DNA of 64,000 nt from Xiphydria camelus (taxonomy: Eukaryota; Arthropoda; Insecta; Hymenoptera; Xiphydriidae), in assembly GCA_963678675.1 (NCBI GenBank), contig OY783195.1:13552505-13616504 (forward strand). The letters run 5' to 3'. Position 1 is the stretch's first letter. Each line of letters opens with the position of its first letter. The position numbers were made by a program, and so were the translations under genes. The notes under the pieces are model-generated. The model did not search any database and was not told the DNA's origin. It saw only the letters and a list, made by a program, of their open reading frames with translations. Shown here piece after piece: positions 23,311 to 34,372 of the stretch.

Positions 23311-23521
23311 AAAACGTGTGGCCGCCACGCGCGGAAGAAGTGAAACTTCGATACCGATGGGTTTGAAAGAAAACTAAACGAGTAAGCAACAATAATAATA
23401 TCATGAACTACATTATCTGGAAATGTCAGGATATTATTATTGTTGATTACTCGTTTAGTTTTCTTTTCAACCCATCGGTATCGAAGTTTCACTTCTTCCG
23501 CGCGTGGCGGCCACACGTTTT
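23311..23521. mobile_element. palindromic MITE, GTGTGGCCGCCAC family, copy 2
   Basis: Same caps as 6409-6630 (AAAACGTGTGGCCGCCAC, GGAAGAAGTGAAACTTCGAT) but a different inner arm (ACCGATGGGTTTGAAAG, then CTCGTTTAGTTTTC). Confidence 0.82.
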
Positions 23522-24405
23522 CTACACTATATGTTTCATTTCATTGAAAAATGTCGAGCCGTTGATTTTAAAAAAATTGAAATAGATGAAGTCCTATCTA
23601 AACACATGTAAATTTAATTATTTTCAAACATCCACAAAACTGTGTACGCTATATTTGCTATGTTACAGATCCAAGTCAGGACCCTCTCTGCACAAGGAAT
23701 AAGCAGTAAGAAGCAGGCTTTTGATTCGTTGCCCTGCGATGGGCTTTAAATCGCCAATCCCTTCCTTCCCTCTCCTCCTCGCCCCTCTCTCTCAATGCAA
23801 TAGAAATAATACCCATTAAAACATATTTCTCTCTTCTATAAAAGGAAATTTAGGAAATGTGAATAGTTTTGGAAATGACGTTAGAAAAGGTAGAGTTTCT
23901 TGACGAAAATTGTTCAACATTATTTCAAAATTTCTCAAAATTGTTCTAAATTACTCTTAAATATCGAATAACCCAAAAATCTCAAAATATTCCAAAGACG
24001 TTTAGAAACGTTCAGAAATACTCGAAGAGCTTTTCTTAAATAGGTCATGGAGTATTATTTCCAAATTTCATATTTCCTGAAATTGCTCTAAAATGATCTG
24101 ATTCTATCGTTTTTCAGAAGTTTTCAAAGAAATCTGAGTATTTAAAAATTATTGGAGAAAAAGAGGATTTTTTAAAAAGCAGTCATATTTCTTTAATACA
24201 TTATTTCTTAAAATGTTTAAACTTCTTAAGACTTTTGATTTCCTCTTCTGTTTCTTCAAATGTTTTAGAGCTATTTTCAGATTTTACTTCAGACTTTTGG
24301 ATAAATAATTTCATTAAAAATTGTACCCATTCTCTCTATTGCTAGCAACTCATTAATAAAGATTTAATAGCTTCTCTTCGTCCCTGGATACCTCTTACAA
24401 TTAGA
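23522..24405. other. no gene recognised
   Basis: AT-rich sequence with a pyrimidine-rich patch (CTTCCTTCCCTCTCC near 23760) and many short CTCAAAAT/TTTCAAA variants. No convincing ORF or terminal repeats. Confidence 0.5.
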
Positions 24406-25928
24406 CCCTTCATACACTACGCTACGCAGGTATCCAATACCTAAATCGCGAACTCAAGTCGCAGGCAACTGGAGACGCATAGCTTGTACACTTCGCTACT
24501 GAAATCGCAAGATCCGCGTCGCCACCAGTCATTGTTACCGTGTTGTTGAGAAATTGTCTGATACCAACATGTTTTCTCTGGGACCATCAAGAAAGGGTGA
24601 TAAAAACATCAAAACACTATATTCCCTCCGCCAACATCAACGATAATGACTGCTATCTTACCGGAAAACATTGAGAATTAGGATCGGTAAAACTGCAGCC
24701 AGTATGACTCGCCAATATGGATTTAGCAGATTTGAAATTCGCCAACAAAAAAAGTTCCTATGAACATGGGTCCGGAAACGCTGAGTTTCGTTTGTATAAA
24801 TTCCTTCTTTTTCATTAATTTGTTCTAATAATTTATTTTCTTGCTTCACTGTACATTTTTCTTAGCTTGATGTATCATCTATTATTACAAATAAACATTT
24901 ATTTCTAATTAAATTAAAGAACTTTGTACTGTTTGTTGATGGAAGAGAGAATTTGTATAAAAATCCAACACCCTGTTTCTCCGAAACTCAGCGTTTCCGG
25001 ATCCATGTTCATAGGAACTTTTTTTCTTATTTTCATCCAAGGAACCTATCCTTGAAGTTCGTCGCAAGATTAAAGAATCACCCGGTATATTTACTTACTT
25101 GGCCCAACAAAATGTTTTCCGCCGTTATCAAGTATACATTTATTAATTGCAAATAAACTCTTTTCTCAGTATACGAAGTAACTTTGATCGAGCGAACGAA
25201 GTATTCACTAAACTGACAAATTTCTAGAAAATCATAAACGGAATCAAGGAATTTTACTTCCAAATTTGACCGTGATAAAACATTAATCGCTGTTTCTCAA
25301 AATCTCACATACATTACAAATTCTATTATAGTGCACATTATAGTGCACGCAGTTCGGGCGGTATATTTCGGCAAACGAAGACTGCTAATGTGTTCGCAGC
25401 CCTGCACCTTTCCTGGAAGGCTAATTACCGAACGAATTGTAATAAACCACTTCTCGCAGATACCGCTATATTTCGAATGCATTCGAAATACATTCAGCTT
25501 TGTAAAGGAGAGAGATGACGATTTCAATAGATAACCGAATATTTCGGCAAACAAAGGTTCATTCCGACTCCTCCAGTAATTAACCCTTTCAGGAAAGGTG
25601 CGGGACTGCGAACTCATTAGCAGCCTGGATTCGTCAAAATATACCGCTTCGCTGATGGCGAGATTAACCCTAGTTTGGCAAAGTATTTATGATCGCGATG
25701 CTATTAAGCGATACGAACCGATATTCAGAATTTCGTCTATTGTGCGACAGAACAGTCTCGGCGATGCGAATATCGGCGAGTTGAGCATGCTTGTGCGGGA
25801 GACTAGCGACGTCAACGAAAGTCGCGTCGCGTCGTGTGTACGAACGTCCATTAGAATGTATTACGGTAGTCGCCACGATACTTGAGTCGTCAAGTATCGG
25901 ATACCTGTGTAGCATAGTGTACGAAGGG
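24406..25928. mobile_element. 1.5-kb nonautonomous element with ~29-bp inverted ends
   Basis: Ends CCCTTCATACACTACGCTAC...GTAGCATAGTGTACGAAGGG, continuing CAGGTATCC. Inside is a 45-bp inverted pair (24749-24793 against 24979-25028, GAAACGCTGAGTTTCG) and a module around GCGGTATATTTCGGC shared with 4660 and 14740. No ORF of note and no readable target duplication. Confidence 0.7.
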
Positions 25929-26893
25929 CCTTACAGACATATAACACCAAGTGTCTAGATTAGAAATTTTCTCCCAATGCTAATTCATATCTGAAATAAA
26001 AGTATCTATAGATCATTATATACAGGATTCACAAAGGCGACAAATAGTAATAAGAAAGATGACTGTTACAACTCTCTTATTTAATAGCAAAGACCACATT
26101 AAAATTTTGTTATTATAGAATAAAAAGTTGGAGAAATAATGTAATACACATGCTTATCTTAAATAGATGATTCGAGTTGAAATTATAATTGAATTCTTAT
26201 TGCATCCTTTCTTTCCGTCGTTCTCAATTCAATCAAGACTAAAAAGATTTTGCTTTTCCCAATATACAAATTACGAATGCATAGTCAGATAATTTTAAAT
26301 TAAGGAGAGAAAATCTGTTTGCAATAACATTTTATATCTAAATATTAGTGATATCTACAAATTGTTGTATGTGCAGGACTGCGAAGATAATGGATGATAA
26401 TAAATATATTATGATCTTTGCAGTTCCTTTATTCATTGACGAAAACCAGTTTGGAATCTTTGAATCTTGGAATGCGAAACAAAAAATATCTCTTATTGTC
26501 GAAAAAGTGTAACGATTGACGCGCTTATTTGAGAAATGACAGTAGAATAGTTATCGAGTAATTCATTATATTATAGGCTAAAAAACAGCGCGCACTATAA
26601 AGCTATGAGAACTATTTAAGGAATTTTACCGTTCTCACACCATTATTTAAATATTTTATTATTAATCAAAATCTTCTCACCTTGATCACGCAGTGCAATT
26701 ATAATCAAACTCCGTACAAGTATGTACTATTTAAAGGCGATAATGATCATAAACTGAAGTCAATTTTTACGACTTACATATTTGACAGGTGGTAAGATGC
26801 AATCTTTATGCATTCACTCTGCAGATGTGTTAAGGTTGATTCTCACTATACGTTCCGTTTCCGTTCCATAGGTAGATGCCACTCTTCCATAGT
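25929..26893. other. no gene recognised
   Basis: About 1 kb of AT-rich sequence without an ORF, repeat end or RNA gene that I can support; possible unique host DNA. Confidence 0.5.
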
Positions 26894-26897
26894 AATT

Positions 26898-27147
26898 TGT
26901 AGCGGCCCGTTGCGCTACGGCGCCTTGCCGCCAGGTGGCGCCGACCTTCGACTCCACGGCTTTCGGCTTCTCGTTAGTGGTTCAACAACGGGCAAGTTTC
27001 TATATAAGACCGCAACTGCCCGTCTATCACCGAGGACCACAGAGCGTCTAAGGCAGGAGTCGGCCTAGCCTTACTGACGAGTCCACAGGCCGACTCCGGG
27101 ACGAAACGCTCCGCCGATAAGATGGCGACCACATCCTTTTCGCCACA
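26898..27147 (+). mobile_element. solo LTR, 250 bp
   Basis: Starts TGTAGCGGCCCGTTGCGC and ends TTTTCGCCACA, flanked by AATT at 26894-26897 and 27148-27151. It holds a TATATAAG box at about 27001. A second 250-bp copy is at 48193-48442 (minus), and a shortened one with an adjacent tRNA-Trp-type primer site is at 53590. This identifies it as the LTR of a Ty3/gypsy element of the same PBS type. Confidence 0.9.
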
Positions 27148-27257
27148 AATTTATTAGACGCGGCGAGCGCCACCTATTGACTTGTTCGCAAACTAAAATC
27201 CAGGGCCCCACCTGATACAGCAGGTTCCTTATTTTAAATAAACAGGGATACACTTAA

Positions 27258-27813
27258 CTGTTCTTGTATACCGTATGTATCATCCCAAATTAAACACGCA
27301 GATATACCGACATTGTCGAAACTTTACCGACGGTCAAGAATTTTATAGTTAGAGTTGGCTTCAGAAGAGTGCGCTGTGTGTGCTGCGCGAGAGCGAAAAG
27401 TGTCAAACGTCTGATTTCCCGATAGCTGTCAATTCGGAAAATCGAAGTATTGAATAATAGACGAAACACTTCGATCTCTTGAATTAACAGCTATCGGGAA
27501 ATCAGACGTTTGACACTTTTCGCTCTCACGCAGCACACACAGCGCACTCTTCTCAAGCCAACTCTAACTATAAAATTCTTGACCGTCTGTAAAGTTTCGG
27601 CAATGTCGGTATATCTGCTTGTTTAATTTGGCATGAATATATAATATATAATACATACGGTACATTTTTATTTCCAATTTTTCGAAGAAACTATTCATTA
27701 TTTCTTTTGCTTGTTATACAAATACGATTCCTGTTGTAAATCCTATTTGTATAACAGAAAAGAGATTATAAATATTTTTTTCGAAAAAATTGGAAATAAA
27801 AATGTTTACAAGA
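27258..27813. mobile_element. palindromic element split by a second MITE
   Basis: The arms GTTCTTGTA + CATTTTTATTTCCAATTTTT and their complement (27780-27813) form a palindrome of about 165 bp. Its left arm is interrupted at a TA by the 390-bp element at 27271-27660. Confidence 0.7.
27271..27660. mobile_element. TA-flanked palindromic MITE, 390 bp
   Basis: Ends CCGTATGTAT...ATACATACGG with TA at 27269-27270 and 27661-27662. The arms of ~170 bp share GATATACCGACATTGTCG, GACGGTCAAGAATTTTATAG and GGGAAATCAGACGTTTGACA. Confidence 0.82.
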
Positions 27814-27975
27814 ACACTATTTCACACATGATATAACATAGTATAATAATAAAATATTTTACACATAAAATAATATAATAATACACTATTTCAGAGGTAG
27901 TATAAGTTAAAGAAAGTGAATAATGTTAAACTTATTTATTTTTCCTCCTCTTACAATGGTACTCTCGTGCTTGTA

Positions 27976-28188
27976 CACCCGTGCTCACGAAATCTGTCGC
28001 TGGTGACTTTTTTTAAACCTTATTTTTAAACGTACTAACCAGTGAACAATTAATTCTCATGCCCTCATTAGCTACGGTGACGTCTACTCTCGTTAATGAA
28101 AGCACGAGGATTGATTAATCATTGGTTAGTACGTTTAAAAATAACATTTAAAAAAAGTCACCAGCGACAGATTCCGTGAGCCCGGGTG
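27976..28188. mobile_element. M1 palindromic MITE, copy a (213 bp)
   Basis: Ends CACCCG...CGGGTG between TA dinucleotides. Arms contain TCTGTCGCTGGTGACTTTTT and AAACGTACTAACCA, around a centre with GCATGAGAATTAATTG and GTAGACGTCACC. It matches copies at 28665, 36596, 47831, 49852, 54151, 54366 and 54581. Confidence 0.92.
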
Positions 28189-28664
28189 TACAAATATTTT
28201 ATCTTCTAATTTGTACCTATAATCTTTTCCCGAGAGCTGATTGTTCACACCGTTTGCCCAATTATGGGAACAGAACAATACGAAATAGTCTATAATATTT
28301 GAAGGGTCCAGTGGAAAAACGATGAGGGTCCATTTTTTTCGAAATCGATATTTTAGCGACATTTGTTAGCTTGTAATATGAAGTATCAACATATCAAACC
28401 TTACAGGGGACGAACACTGAGATTCCACTAAAAACTGTGGTTGAAAATAGGCGGCACAGCCCAGGTAGCACACTAACGTCGAAATGACGTTTTTTGAAGG
28501 TCAGTTCTGACGTCAGATGACGAAAAATATGACGTCATTTTAACGTCGCAAAGACTGCTTAATTGCACATCCACACGACGTCAGACAAATCACGTAATAA
28601 TGACGTTCTACCGTACGTTGTGAAGACGAAAAAATGACGGTTCTAAAAGGTTAGGTCTGACGTA

Positions 28665-29923
28665 CACCCGGCGTCTCGGATTATGTCGCTGGTGACTTTT
28701 TTAAAATGTTATTTTTAAACGTACTAACCAATGAACAATTAATTCTCATGCCCTCATTAGCTACGGTAGTGTCTACTCTCGTTAATAAAAGCATGAGAAT
28801 TGATTAAGGAGTCTCGTCAGTGAAATTTTTCAAGACAGATTTTTATTAGTTTTTTTTCATGTATTTAGCCAAGTATCTTATAGATGAAAATCAAAAACCA
28901 ATCAATTTTCACTTAACCGTTTCTTTGTAATTAATTTTTAAAAGTAGGCATTTTAACATTGTGGCTTATGCACATACTGCTAAACAGACGTCAAACACAG
29001 TTTTAGCAAGACAGAAAATTCACAAAATATGCTCAAATTATATGGTAAGATGCGTAGTTTTGTTTTCGCATGAAATAAATCACTTTTACTTAGCGGTTTT
29101 TGTATAATAAGAAAAAATGTGAGGGAAAACGCGAATTTTCAGGCAAAACCGGCGGCCATATGCAAAATCGTGGCAACGCAGAGGCTATGACGTTTTGCTG
29201 TGACTCTCAGGGCCGCGTCTAACGGGGGGCCATTTCGTGCCACGCACGAAGGTGCACTAGCCATGAGGCGCCAAAAGGCCTCATACCTTCTCCAGAAAAG
29301 GGCGCTAAGCACGAAGGCGTCTCAACATCTAGAAGCGGCCCTGGTGACTCTCCACGACCCATTCGTAGACATTGAATCATTTTCCTATAATATTTTTCTG
29401 TTACAAATTTTCCGTTCCACCGAATCTTCTGGGGTTTCAAAAAATTAAACATTTTTTCTTTTCTTCGAATATTTTTCACTCATGCTACTTTTCACGAGAA
29501 GTTACACTTGTTCTAGGTTATGAGTAAACGCTGTGTGGTAAATCAGATATTCTACGTTATCTACAGAACTAGTACCAACTGCGGAATATTCTAATCCACC
29601 GTTGCCACGTCTTGCACACATTTTATAATTTTATAATAAAATCAATTTAACGCAAAAAATAAATTATAAACATATTCATCATCTTTAAAATGCATAAGAA
29701 ATCTGAAATTAACAGATCTTGAATCTGCCTAACCATGTATTTACTATTTTTTCTTCTGTAAATTAACTTATCTAGGATTGGCAATAACCGTCGGTTTCTT
29801 TGATGTTTCGCCCCGCGTACCTCACCCCGCAAAGTACTGACGAGACTCCTTAATCATTGGTTAGTACGTTTAAAAATAACATTTAAAAAAAGTCACCAGC
29901 GACAGAATCCGAGACGCCGAGTG
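28665..29923. mobile_element. M1 palindromic MITE, copy b, split by a TTAA element
   Basis: TA-flanked (28663-28664, 29924-29925). Removing the inner element and one TTAA leaves exactly 213 bp, the family length. Its own empty site is visible near 45717 (GACGTATATCTTTTC). Confidence 0.9.
28808..29849. mobile_element. TTAA-target element, 1042 bp
   Basis: Ends GGAGTCTCGTCAGT...ACTGACGAGACTCC flanked by TTAA (28804-28807, 29850-29853) inside M1 copy b. No transposase. Other M1 copies give the intact target (GATTAATC). The TTAA duplication is piggyBac-like; the end sequence differs from the TTAA element at 10268. Confidence 0.9.
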
Positions 29924-30239
29924 TATATCTTTTCATCGTGAGCGGTCACCCATCCAGCTAGTGTCCGCACTTTTCGCTGCTTAACTTCGTTGATCGGTCG
30001 GTGTCCTCGAGTCCTCATCTGCTGCACGCTCCTATGGTTAAGAGTATTATTACTACCCCGACAGCAAAGCGTGGATTCACACGCTAGCCGCACGCAGTGC
30101 TGCCACGTAGTGGCACCACTGTGGTCTCACCGTGGCGTGATCGCGTGGCGTACACAAACTAAAAGCACCGTGGCTACACAGTGAGCACACGGAGTGGTTC
30201 ACAGGATAAAGACACAGTGGTTACACTCAGTGCAGTCAC

Positions 30240-31107
30240 GGTGCCTTTTCGACGTGCATACTTCGTAAATTTACCGACCATGAATATCGGTAAATTCACT
30301 GTCTTCACAAAATTGTTAACGAATTAATGAATTTGCTGCGGAACACGCAGCTCCCGCGGCACGCCAACATAGTTTTACGCAAATTTCAAGATTTTAGTAC
30401 GGGGGTTAACTCAATCATTTTAATACGCAGGGAACGCGTGTTCGTAATTAAATTTAAAGGTTCGGTGGTCGAGCAGTGCGGACGTGTGGCGGATCGCTCC
30501 TACGAAATTCGGAACTTTAGTCGGGTTTTTCGCGAGTGAGTGCGATAAAAAGTGCATGGTGGTGTTCACGGAGCAGTGCGAATAAGTGAAATGGAAGTGC
30601 GGCGAGGCCGGCGTTTAGCCAGTATGCAACGATTACGAAGTCTGTCGTATCGAGTTCCCTCGTGGCACGAACGCCATCATGGCCGCCGCTACATAGCGTC
30701 GGTTGACGAAAGACCGCAAAGGCCAGCAGAGAAACACCAGACGAGCGACCCTCGCGAGAAACCGCCTCGGGAGCTCCGGGACACCGAAGAGGCCCTTGCG
30801 AACGACCGAGCTATGCTGGGAGTCTACAGCGAAGTGACAATAAGCCAACCTGTCATCATCCCCCCTCTAATCGCATAAACACAAGGAAACACGAGGAAAG
30901 CGCACTAAGAATCGTTTTAGGCGTATGATATTTCCGTAGGACCTCGTTCCGTGCCATGACGACGCATCTTCCGACGAATTTCAAAATTCCAGACCATCGA
31001 GGTAATTATTCAATCAACGTCGTATCTCGACACTTGCGATACTTTATCTTTTTTTCTTCTCCATCACTCCCTCCGTCACACTTGGTACCTCGTACGCGAT
31101 AACGCAG
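30240..31107 (+). other. non-terminal sequence upstream of the kinase fragment, possible captured exon or 5' region
   Basis: Unlike the surrounding AT-rich repeats this stretch is GC-richer. It contains an open frame (Met at 30591, stop at 30876-30878; encodes an Arg-rich peptide beginning MEVRRGRRLASMQR) preceded by a frame with in-frame stops. It could be the 5' untranslated region and first exon of the captured kinase gene or of another gene. I recognise no domain. Confidence 0.3.
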
Positions 31108-32100
31108 GTGCAGCTCATCGCCGAGTAACAATATACCGCTGATGTGAATAGTTCAAAGCGCCAAGCACATGAAACGACGCGGCTCCAAGATCCTGAAGGA
31201 AGGATGGATGGCGCACTCGACGAATCGCGATCCGATGGTAGGTTGACGACGTGGCGCTGATTCGGTTTCGCTTCCCCTATCATTAAGGCGCGCGTGTTTT
31301 CAGAGGAAGAGACACTACTGGCGATTGGACACAAAGGCCATAATTCTGTTCCAAAGCGACAGCAGTTCCAAGTACTTCAAAGAGATTCCGTTGGCTGAAA
31401 TTCTAGTCGTCGCCGCCGCCAGGGAACATTCTCGTGAGTACATATGTATATCGTTAGAAATTGTCTGTGCGCGTTTAGTCGATGTACAACGCGCGCGTTC
31501 TCTCCTTCCAGGCACGATGCATTGTTTCGAATTGAGAACGGCCAACGTCGATTACTACGTCGGCGAAGATCCCCTCTACGGAGGTGCTAGTGGTCAGCTT
31601 CCACCGCCGGAAAGTGGCGTTGGCGCTCACTTGGCGAGGACCTGGAAAACGAATATCAGGCAGGCATTGATGCCCGTCACCTCCGGATCGGCAAGTACGT
31701 TCAGAGCTCGCGAGTGTGCGCGCGAACGCGTACCGACGCTATACCGAAAAACACGCGTCGTTTTCCACAGGTCGGTAGGAGCAGTCGACAACCGAGCCAG
31801 AGGAACGCGTAACCGACATGTCACAGCTCTATCACATCTTCCCGGACGAAGTTCTTGGCTCGGGTTAATTTGGTATCATCTACGGCGGAGTTCATCGCAA
31901 GACCGGCCGCGCGATGGCGATAAAGGTGATCGACAAGCTGCGTTTTCCCACCGAGCAAAAGGCCCAGCTCAAGAACGAAGTAGCCATCCTGCAGAATCTC
32001 TCCCACAGCGGAGTCGTCAATCTCGAGAGGATGTTCGAGACGCCGGAGAGGATATTCGTGGTGATGGAGAAGCTCAAGGGAGACATGCGGGAAATGAACA
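31108..32100 (+). pseudogene. protein kinase D gene fragment (PH domain and kinase N-lobe), transposon-captured
   Basis: Four exons with intact GT-AG introns of 66, 78 and 76 bp: 31108-31237, 31304-31433, 31512-31694, 31771 to about 32100. Reading through gives SNNIPLM, KEGWMAHSTNRDPM, RKRHYWRLD, KYFKEIPLAEIL, MHCFELRTANVDYYVGED and IRQALMPVT (the PH domain). Then come YHIFPDEVLGSG (glycine-rich loop), [20 protein letters not shown] (the VAIK lysine), [17 protein letters not shown] and [15 protein letters not shown] (N-lobe to hinge). These are diagnostic of PRKD/PKD, the diacylglycerol-regulated Ser/Thr kinase. The C1 domains and the C-lobe are absent. Stops: TGA 31145-31147, TAG 31776-31778, and TAA 31866-31868 in the glycine loop. 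Retained introns rule out retroposition. Similarity ends just before the next inverted-repeat element. Confidence 0.9.
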
Positions 32101-32118
32101 CGGTGTACGAAAGTAATT

Positions 32119-32960
32119 TCAGGGGAGCTATTCTCGACGCGTGGGAAATGCTTTTCGTGGACGAGATATTTTTCGTTAACGGATTTAAAGTTTCGTCGAT
32201 CACTTTCGTTAACGATTCGAAAATTCCTTCCAAGATAGATCTCGTCAATGAAATTAATTTTCTCACACGAAAAATGTGTTTACATCCCTTAGCGACGTCT
32301 TCTTTTTAGAATCTCGTTTAATCACTTAGCAACGACCCGTCGCATGGGCCCACCGCCCCGGACAAATACCAAACCCATTCGTTGACGAAAACAGCGAGAA
32401 CGACGAATGACACTTTCGTCAACGAAAAAAGTAATTTCGTTAACAAAGGAGTTTCGCGCGTATGGGAAAAAATTTCGCGTACAAAATTTCTCAACCAAAA
32501 CGCAATTGCCACTGCGGGGCAATTCTCGACACGTTAGAAACGATTTCGTGAACGGAATTATTATTTCGTTTGAGAAATTTTGTACACGGAATTTTTTCCC
32601 ATACGAAACTCCTTCGTTAACGAAATTACTTTTTTCGTTGACGAAATTGTCATTCGTCGTTCTCGCTGTTTTCGTCAACGAATGTTGTTTGGTATTTGTA
32701 TGCCGGTGAATTGCATGACGAGGTGGTGGGCCGATGCGACGGGTCGTTGCTAAGTGATTAAACGAGATTCTAAAAAGAAGACGTCGCTAAGGGATGTAAA
32801 CACATTTTTCGTGTGAGAAAATTAATTTCGTTGACGAGATCTATCTTGGAAGGGATATTCGAATCGTTAACGAAAGTGATCGACGAAATTTTACGTCCGT
32901 TAACGAAAAATATTTCGTCCACGAAAAGCATTTCCCACGCGTCGAGAATAGCACCCCTGA
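32119..32960. mobile_element. inverted-repeat element packed with TTTCGTTAACGAAA words, hAT-like ends
   Basis: Ends TCAGGGG...CCCCTGA, continuing GCTATTCTCGACGCGTGGG. Arms of ~265 bp (32119-32385, 32713-32960) enclose a second inverted pair (about 32395-32480 against 32575-32690). The word TTTCGTTAACGA or TTTCGTTGACGA recurs more than fifteen times. The flanks AGTAATTT and AGCATATT would be a worn 8-bp duplication (5 of 8), so hAT is only suggested. Confidence 0.7.
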
Positions 32961-33290
32961 GCATATTTCGCCAAGCAATCAGCTGTTCTCATGGCGACCA
33001 CGTAAAACGCGCCATGCGCAGCTTATTGTACTTTCATACACCGGGACTTTCAAAAAATTATTATAAATTAACCGTGCATTTTGTCAAGTAGGTTCTTGCA
33101 TCAATTTCATAGTAAATTTTCCCCGCTACAAATTGGTAGCTTCATTTTTTTGATCGAGTAAATCTAGGATGCCCAGGAAAAAGAGTATAAATTTGAATAG
33201 ATTGCGGAACGCGCTTTCCTCCGTTAGTTGCACGCGTAATAAAGGAGCGTCGCGTAACGATCAGCTGATCGATTTAAGCCAATTTGAATT

Positions 33291-33457
33291 ACATATCGAT
33301 ACCTTACTTTGAAAACCTCGTAAGTGCAATTTTTGACAAAAATGCCATTTATAGCTTACTGTGTGTTCAGATTTTAAATCTTAACGCAGTAAGCTATAAA
33401 TGGCATTTTTGTCCAAAATTGCACTTACGAGGTTTTCAAAGTAAGGTATCGATATGT
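33291..33457. mobile_element. 167-bp palindromic MITE
   Basis: Arms of ~73 bp from ACATATCGATACC inwards to AGCTTACTG, with a short loop. Each end carries TATCGATA. Confidence 0.8.
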
Positions 33458-34324
33458 ATAATAATTTATTACACAAAAACGGTGCATCGTAGACTATAAG
33501 TTCCGACTTGAAATTTGTAAAGAATTTTCTCCTGTACATTGGGATATTTTTATTTATGAAATTGGTTACAGAAAAAATATAGCTTCGCGATTTGTTGGCA
33601 TGTGATTTTGACAGGTAGTTTTTAATTAATTACATTATTTCTCGTCAATTTGAAGATTACCCATTTCTATATGTCATTCAGGAGATTTTTTCCTATCGAT
33701 TGGTACCGGTTTTATCCTGACACTAATAAATTGTTTCGCGAATATCTAATAAGACTATACTATAAAGTGGCTTAGGGCCAAAACTTCGATAGTTTTTAAT
33801 TAATTATAAATTTTTCCGGGAATTGACGGATAATACATTTTGATATGTTAATATTGGGATCTCCAGCTACAATATGTTCATTTAATAAATGGAATAGTAA
33901 AAGAAATGTTGTTTTTTAATATAAATATTTTATTAGAATACATCCCTGTAGTCCATATGATAACTTCACAGCGAAGCCACTGGGTCTACACCATCATCTC
34001 ACAGTACAAGCACTGTGGAGTCACCCTGTTATGCCACAGTGCTTCCACTCGGTGCTCACACTGCGTGACTGCAGCGTGGCTTCACGGTGCACAGACAGAT
34101 GGACACCCCAGTGCATGCACTCGAATACACCGCGTGAAAGCAGTGTGCAGTCACGGTGGCGCCACTTTGCTATCGGGGTATGTATTAGTGTTCACATACA
34201 TTTTGATGAATAAATGTATATTACTTTTCAATAAGAAAGAGCTTGAAAAAATAAGATTTTATAATTGTATTATTCTTTTCTCAACATTTTTCTAAATTTA
34301 TGATTGTATCTTTTGATAAATATT

Positions 34325-34372
34325 CTTGCATAGACGCAAATTGATACTAATATCAATTTGCGTCTATGCAAG
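34325..34372. repeat. 48-bp perfect hairpin
   Basis: Two 22-bp arms (CTTGCATAGACGCAAATTGATA) around CTAA. The related element at 45990-46012 has only one arm, so the second arm was gained or lost after the copies split. A tract of AAAT units follows (34374-34416). Confidence 0.88.

Larger units (their letters stand above)
30056..34178 (+). mobile_element. 4.1-kb DNA transposon carrying a captured kinase gene fragment
   Basis: Ends CCCCGACAGCAAAG...CTTTGCTATCGGGG flanked by TA (30054-30055, 34179-34180). The subterminal 150-200 bp on each side are rich in CACTGTGG / CACCGTGG words. The empty site is seen at 45845-45846 in the related ACGTC element. The interior is not transposase. It holds promoter- or UTR-like sequence, the protein kinase D fragment (31108-32100), an inverted-repeat element (32119-32960) and a small palindrome (33291-33457). 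It behaves as a nonautonomous, gene-capturing element. Confidence 0.8.

Noticed and set aside
29200..29479. ORFs in the 1042-bp TTAA element as a transposase
   Set aside because: Under 90 codons, on both strands, with no catalytic motif; the element looks nonautonomous.
31325..32116. Single 263-codon ORF as a protein
   Set aside because: It reads through two introns; only parts of it match protein kinase D, and the spliced model fits better.
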